Source: Protula sp. h YS-2021
Taxonomy: Eukaryota > Annelida > Polychaeta > Sabellida > Serpulidae
Assembly: GCA_949752745.1 (NCBI GenBank)
Contig: OX457027.1
Span: 18,308,603 to 18,372,602, forward strand
Direction: 5' to 3'
Length of the DNA: 64,000 bases
Shown piece after piece: positions 58,870 through 64,000 of the stretch; positions within the stretch are counted from its first letter, which is position 1; each line of letters opens with the position of its first letter. Below the pieces are notes generated by a model. That model saw only the letters and a list, made by a program, of their open reading frames with translations, was not told the DNA's origin and did no database searches. Made by a program: the position numbers and the translations under genes.

Positions 58870-59913
58870 ATATACAACAACATGTTTAACATGTTGAACA
58901 TGTTGAACATGTTGAACATGCTGAACATGTTGAACATGTTGAACTTGTTGAACATGTTGAACATGTTGAATATGTTGAACATGTTGAACATGTTGAACTT
59001 GTTGAACATGTTGACCATGTTGAACAACTTGTTGAACATGTTGAACATGTTGAACATGTTGAACATGTTGAACATGTTGAACAACTTGTTGAACATGTTG
59101 AACATGTTGAACAATTTGTTGAACAATACCACGACGTAATATCTTCGAAAAATTATTCGAACACATGTTTTGAATGGGCTTGCCATTCGAACACGTCTTA
59201 TAAATGGGCTTGCCATTCGACTACATGTTTGAATGGGCGCAGTTTTCCTACATAACTATCCACATTTTCACTTCCCATTTTCCAACAATCAACCAAGTGG
59301 TAGAATCGTTTGAAACGTGAAAAACTAAATTTGTTAAAGTTGGTTTAGAACCCTGATTTTTCCCTACTTCAACATGGTAAAATGTTCAAACTTATTTTCT
59401 ACATTATATGTTGTCAAAAAACAAAATTTGTTAAAGTTGGTCTAGAACCACCATTTTTCCACTACTATAACTTTAGTACATTTGAATAAGTAGCATGGTA
59501 AAATGCTAAAACCTATTTTATACATCATATGTTATCAAAAACTAAATTTGTTAAAGTTGATCTAGAACCACCATTTCTGCACCACTATAACTTTAGAACA
59601 TTTGAATAAGTAGCATGGTAAAATGCTAAAACTTATTTTATATATCATATGTTGTCAAAAACTACATTTGCTAAAGTTTGTCTAGAAGCACCATTTTCCA
59701 ACCACTGTAACATAAAACATAACATTGGACTTAACGTAGGGAAAATCCCATTCCCTCTCAAATTATTGATCGTTCCCACGCTCTGAACGAGTGTACTCTG
59801 AAATTTATCGATCGGTTTCCCCACACTCTGAGACCTTTCATGTACTTATTCCTATGCTGTGTGTGTGATTATTGTAATAGAACCATTGAAATATGACTAA
59901 TTAAATATTATCA
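58870..59913 (-). repeat. Right inverted-repeat arm
   Basis: This is the reverse complement of the left arm in the same order: a 9-bp (TTGAACATG)n array (58,878-59,127), about three 121-bp units (59,290-59,720), 'taacgtagggaaaatcccat', one 45-bp unit (about 59,765-59,835), a short GT tract and the terminal tract ending at 59,913. Sequence at 59,160-59,235 ('gaatgggcttgccattcga' repeats) has no clear partner on the left. Confidence 0.8.
58878..59127. repeat. 9-bp array (TTGAACATG)n, right arm
   Basis: About 27 units, strict period except for 'aacaacttgttg' interruptions. Long open frames of Met-Leu-Asn/His-Val-Gln type across it are artefacts of the 9-bp period. Confidence 0.9.
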
Positions 59914-59921
59914 TAATAATG

Positions 59922-60261
59922 TGAAGAAACATCATTTGCATTTATTTAACCTGCTCTGGTTCAGCTGGCCATTGCGTTAGTACGGAGTCATGTGACTAAG
60001 TCATGACTGCCGGACTGACGCGGTGTGCGCTGGTCGCAACAACGTCATTTGCGTACGCACATACGCGATTACGCAAGTGACGTACGTTGCTATGCGTAAC
60101 AGTATATAAGTCGGAAATCGAAAATAATAAATCAGTTTGGATCTGAACACTGTAGCGTCTACATCGGTCTTCGGCATTGACTAAGTCAGTGCCGCGGGAT
60201 CAGACGTTCAATCGATCCTTACTATATACGTTGCCCTACACGGAGAAACCTTTTTGTTTCA
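59922..60261 (+). repeat. Candidate 5' LTR
   Basis: The right end, ...TTTCA at 60,261, lies 3 bp before the primer-binding-site candidate. It contains TATATAAG (60,103-60,110) and AATAATAAA (about 60,123-60,131). The left end is uncertain: TGAAGAAAC at 59,922 and TGTGACTAAG at 59,990 are both possible, since the partner LTR is outside the window. Confidence 0.5.
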
Positions 60262-60264
60262 AAG

Positions 60265-60276
60265 TGGTGGCAGCGG
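60265..60276 (+). other. Candidate primer-binding site
   Basis: TGGTGGCAGCGG directly follows the LTR end. It starts with TGG, as expected for pairing to the CCA end of a tRNA primer. Which tRNA is not determined. Confidence 0.4.
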
Positions 60277-60336
60277 AAACTGGCATTTATTTCTTTATTT
60301 GTGAGAAATATATTCCAATAATATTCATCATTTATC

Positions 60337-62595
60337 ATGGAACTTCGTAGTGGTACGAAGTTACCACCACGCTCTCGTCCGAGAGCTAGCTCTCTGGACA
60401 ATATACCCTCTTTAGATCATATTGGTGAAAGCCAAAATATGTCTAATAATTCTGGCGAAATTTCGTCCAAAATTCTCGATTTTTCGGCACCTAATTTTCT
60501 TGAAAAACAAGGTGCATATCCTAAAGATCCTTCAAGATCTTTGGCGATAATGAGAGGTTTGACTACCCCTCCTCAATTTAGTAAAATTGACAGATTTGAT
60601 ACTGTTATTTTACCTCATTCGGTTGTTACTTCCCGTGTTAACAAATCTTCGGTACATAACCCTTTCGTAGATCAACTGCCTTACCCACCGGATTTGGATA
60701 GGCGTCAGCCTAACCAAAGCCGAGGTATATCCGTTTTAGGTACACAATCTAAAACCTCAGTACCTACTTGTACTATGACTACTTTTGTTTCCGAAAGAAG
60801 TAATGTCAATTCTAATGTTGACAAACATTCTTTTCGATCACATGACTTCAGGTGCGAGCCTCGTTATGGTGATCAGTTGCAATCCGCACGCCCACGGTGT
60901 ACATTTTTACACCCATGGGATTTACTGACAATTCTCACAAGATTAATGAGAATTTCAAAGTAAATAGAGAAGAAAGTGGAAATGGCCTTTCTTCCTTAGA
61001 AAATCATGTAACTCCATGTAGTTACAATATGCCGATGACATCGGCTGGACCTGTTCCAAGGTCCACGGTTTTGCAAAGTACTGCGATACCCGAGTATTCG
61101 AGTAATAATTCACATCTATTATGTGGATCTCAAATGCAAAATAATTTGCCAGTGTCAAATTCGATACAATTCGGTGATACTTTTATTCCACCAAATCAGC
61201 AGTCTCAATTTGCTGATAAGTATGGTATTTCAAATATTCGTACTACACCTACGGTGTATGAAACACGTAGGGTACCTTCATCAAACGATGAAATTCATGA
61301 TTTTAATCATGATAAATATGGAATGTATTTGCCATTTCATACGCAAACGACTTCAGGTAGAAGTCAAGCACAAAATAATTATTTTAATAATAATTATTTT
61401 CATAATGGTATGCACCATACAGCTGCCATTACCAATAGAACTGTAGGTTCGAATGATATAGTCATTGATTGTAATGAATCCAACGGGATTCACAATCATG
61501 ATTTTTCACAATTACCTTACGGTAATATGGCGAATCAACCTATGCACAGGTCGCAACAGTATCCTAATTTTCAGAATACTTTTGTCAATAATGATCATCA
61601 TTTGGTTGATGATCAGCAGTATTCCCAAAATACTGCCTATACAAATAACGGTAATTTCCCTGCTAGGGACATTCGTTATCAGCCTAATCCTATTGAAAGG
61701 GCTACAAATGAAACTCGCAATTCGCGATTTCATTACAATGATCATTCTCACGATCATAAAATTAGAATTAAGGAAGGCCCCCTCTTTTAACGGTCGTTAT
61801 AGCGAATGGCCTTATTTTAAACGCCTCTTTGAAGAGGCATCTGTTCTGAATAATTGGACAGAACAGGAGAAGAAATATTACCTCCTCTCCAATTTACAAG
61901 ATGAAGCTAAAAGCTTTATCAATTCGTTGGAGCGTCAGCTTAATATGTTGTCATTTCAGCAACTGTTCCAAGCTATGGAGCAACGCTTCGGTTCAGCCGA
62001 CAGCAGTCACCATTTTCAGTCTCTGTTAGAGGGACAGATATGGAAAATAGGGGACAACCTTCGAACATATTTAGATGAAGTTCGAAGATTGGTATCTCTG
62101 GCTTATCCAGAGGTACCAAGTCTGGCACAACAGGAGGTTCTCGTGAAGCGCCATTTTATTAATGGTCTTCACGACTATCAACTTAAACAGTATCTGATGA
62201 TAAATCCACCAGCTAGGGTCGAAAACGCTATGCAATATGCAGAGCGTTATGTTGCTGCTAAAACGGCCATGTCTAAAGCTAGACCTCTTTATCCTAAAGA
62301 TAAAGTCAGAATGGTACGTCCATCTGACGATGAGTCCTCTGATGAGGATGAGGAATCAGATAGTGATACAGATGATGTCAACTATCTAAAAGGGAAGGCG
62401 TCTTTTAAATCAAAAGATAAGAAGTCTTTCTCAAAATACACTAAAAAGTGGGATCCCAAGTTCGTTAAATGTTTTAACTGTGGGGGACGCGGACACTTAA
62501 GAAAAAAATGTCCTAGTCCTGCTTTAAACTTGGGACAGTCTCCTCCGACAGGCGGGACGGAGACGAAGGAGGAAAAGAAGGAAGAAGTGAAGTAA
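60337..62595 (+). pseudogene. gag: gag region with zinc knuckle, frame-broken
   Basis: The first segment (60,337-about 60,935) begins MELRSGTKLPP and is Ser/Pro-rich. The reading then moves to another frame (to about 61,760) that is Asn/His/Tyr-rich, and back again for the capsid-like part (SFNGRYSEWPYFKRLFEEA, then LLSNLQDEAKSFINSL, about 61,770-62,230). It ends with an acidic SDDESSDEDEE stretch and a CCHC knuckle (CFNCGGRGHLRKKC, 62,470-62,511). The stop is TAA 62,593-62,595. The two internal frame changes lie near a T5 (about 60,905) and a C5 tract (about 61,778). The protein would form the retrotransposon particle. Confidence 0.75.
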
Positions 62596-64000
62596 ATTTC
62601 TTCCAGAAGCCTGAGTGTGTGAACACACAAACTGAAGTTAGGATTGTAGAGTCTGAATTGGATTCTAACAATTCTAACCTTATTTCAGATGCTGATGTGT
62701 CTGAAGGGACTGACAAAACTGAACGTTATTCAGATAGCCAGTCGGCAGTTTTCTCTCTGAGTCAGGGTAATATTGACGTTACATTTACTGATAGCCTTCA
62801 GTATTTATTGGCTCAGAAATTGAGAATTCTGTCAGTTTTTACATTTGTGAAAACCATTCTGTTTTACAGTATTGTAAAATAGATCCAGACATATTGAATA
62901 AGTCTGACAGAGGAATTTTCCTTGTTGGTGCCATAGGTGACAAAGCTGTGCCTATGTTAATCGATACCGGTGCTAGCTGCTGTGTAATAGAAGTGTTTAT
63001 AACTCGATACCAAATAAACACCGCCCTCAACTGGTAAACCGCAAATGTGGTATAAGATCAGTGTCGGGCGATCTCATTCAATGTGATGGGATCATTCGAT
63101 ATCGCGTGAAATTTTGTGAACTTGTTTTACCTGTACAGTTTCATGTAGCAGATATCGGAGATAAGATCATTCTTGGGATGTCATTTTTATCTAAGAACGG
63201 CATAACTATTGATACCAAGAATGGTACAGTGACTGCGTCAAATCAGTCAATTCCTTGCCTAATATTGAACGGAAAACCTACTCCCAGAAGAGTATATCTC
63301 AATGGAGAGTATATAATTCCACCTGGTAGAGAAATGATTTTACCAGGTAAAGTTAAGTTGAAGAGTGGGGAAGTTGGCTGTAATTCAACTATACCCATGT
63401 TGTTTGAGCCAAAACCTTCATTCTTTCGTGAACATGGTTTAATAGCATGCGCTTTAACAACTATGAATCACAAGCGAATAGTACCTATTCGCGTTTTTAA
63501 TCCAACTAATGATCCGGTGATTTTAAAATCAGGGTCCGATGGGATTCGATGTGGATATCTTACTTCTACCGTAGTAGAAAATGAGGTGTTCACTCGCGCC
63601 GATTTGGTTGCACAAGTTGGCATTGACTTAGGTAATATGAGCAGAGGCAAATTACCTGAGCATTTACACAAGTTGTTTGAAGAAGCTTGTGTAAATCTTT
63701 CTCCAGAAGAACAAATTCTGGTAAAGCAGAAGCTGATCCAATATCAGGATATTTTCTCGTCAGGAGAAAATGATATGGGTCAAACTGATTTAGTAGAGCA
63801 TAAAATAGTTACAAAAACTGAAGTGCCTATCAAGCAGAGACCAAGACCTCTTCCTCCCAAACAAAGTGAGGAAGTGGAAAGGCAAATCCAACTTCTTTTG
63901 AAGACCGGCATGATTTCCGTTTCGGATAGTGCTTGGTCTAGTCCGATAGTCTGCGTTCGAAAGAAGGATGGAAGTTTAAGGATGTGCTGCGATTATCGTA
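62596..64000 (+). pseudogene. pol: Protease and start of reverse transcriptase, frame-broken
   Basis: A spacer segment follows gag in another frame (to about 62,835). The protease then carries LIDTGAS (62,957-62,977), the catalytic aspartate motif, and later ILGMSFL. Between the two the frame changes once more (about 62,990). From there to the window end the frame is open: a linker, HKIVTKTEVPIKQRP (about 63,800-63,843), LLLKTGMISVSDSAWSSPIV and VRKKDGSLRMCCDYR, the first conserved blocks of Ty3/Gypsy reverse transcriptase. The catalytic YVDD block lies past 64,000. The gag-to-pol change is by -1, which could be programmed. Confidence 0.8.

Larger units (their letters stand above)
55685..59913. 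mobile_element. 4.2-kb element with ~1-kb inverted-repeat arms and cargo genes
   Basis: TGATAATATTTAATTAG at 55,685 is inverted at 59,913. The arms continue in parallel: a CA tract, AAACCGATCGATAAATTTCA, GGAATGGGATTTTCCCTACG, then 121-bp units, then a 9-bp array. Repeat copy numbers differ (the 45-bp unit about three times on the left, once on the right), so the arms have drifted. The interior (56.8-58.8 kb) holds a PC4-like gene and a split C2HC-finger gene. No transposase, polymerase or integrase is visible. It could be a non-autonomous or decayed large DNA transposon (Polinton/Maverick-like elements have long terminal inverted repeats), but this is inference. Exact ends and target duplication are unresolved. 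Confidence 0.7.
59922..64000 (+). mobile_element. Ty3/Gypsy-like LTR retrotransposon, 5' part
   Basis: Order: LTR-like region, primer-binding-site candidate, gag with zinc knuckle, aspartic protease (DTGAS), start of reverse transcriptase with the Ty3/Gypsy-type lead-in (KQRPRPLPP, KKDGSLRMCCDYR). The window ends before the polymerase active site, RNase H, integrase and 3' LTR. The coding region changes frame about five times, several of them beside T5 or C5 tracts. Either this copy is dead or the sequence contains small indel errors. Confidence 0.85.

Noticed and set aside
56620..59127. p53-type half-sites (RRRCWWGYYY) in the 9-bp arrays
   Set aside because: The units give GAACATGTTG or CAACATGTTC, one base off the consensus at either end, so I do not claim p53-family sites.
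58771..59216. Frames of repeated Met-Leu-Asn, Met-Phe-Asn and His-Val-Gln
   Set aside because: Artefacts of the 9-bp (TTGAACATG)n array, present in several frames at once.

Overview
The window looks like non-vertebrate metazoan nuclear DNA. It is AT-rich and intron-rich, with one recognisable host gene spread over at least 35 kb. Around that gene lie tandem arrays, Helitron-like, hAT-like, DIRS-like and Ty3/Gypsy-like elements, tRNA-derived SINE heads and many G/C homopolymers. Tandem arrays ending in ACGG-type microsatellites and a short hairpin are typical of mollusc and other lophotrochozoan genomes, but the sequence alone does not fix the species.

The host gene is on the minus strand, from about 39.13 kb down through the left edge. 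It encodes a lysophosphatidylcholine acyltransferase (LPCAT1/LPCAT2-type, PlsC/LPLAT superfamily). Five coding exons can be placed with exact splice phases: exon 1 (39,132-39,019, start codon), exon 2 (36,153-36,011, membrane anchor), two alternative versions of the HX4D catalytic exon (3a, 30,666-30,449; 3b, 10,998-10,778) and exon 4 (4,284-4,111, EGTC motif). Exons 3a and 3b both enter in phase 2 and leave in phase 1. Only one of them can be used per message without breaking the frame. The 3' exons lie beyond position 1.

The introns are loaded with repeats. The 19.4-kb interval between 3b and 3a holds a 7.8-kb satellite of 114-bp monomers organised as 8-mers of about 915 bp, then 345-bp and 147-bp arrays, a 15-bp minisatellite and a palindromic foldback element. 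Several arrays end with the same module, a microsatellite followed by a hairpin and CTAA or TTAA, as in non-autonomous Helitrons. A nested MITE pair lies at 5.4-5.7 kb. An hAT-type MITE with an 8-bp target duplication sits about 250 bp upstream of the LPCAT start codon.

The right side (40-64 kb) is gene-poor. It has a decayed DIRS-like reverse transcriptase/RNase H relic at 47.5-48.4 kb and two tRNA-like SINE heads. At 55.7-59.9 kb is a 4.2-kb unit with roughly 1-kb inverted-repeat arms. It carries a PC4-like ssDNA-binding gene and a C2HC-finger acidic gene that appears to have been cut in two by an inversion. From about 59.9 kb to the right edge lies the 5' part of a Ty3/Gypsy-like LTR retrotransposon (gag, protease, start of reverse transcriptase) broken by several frame changes.
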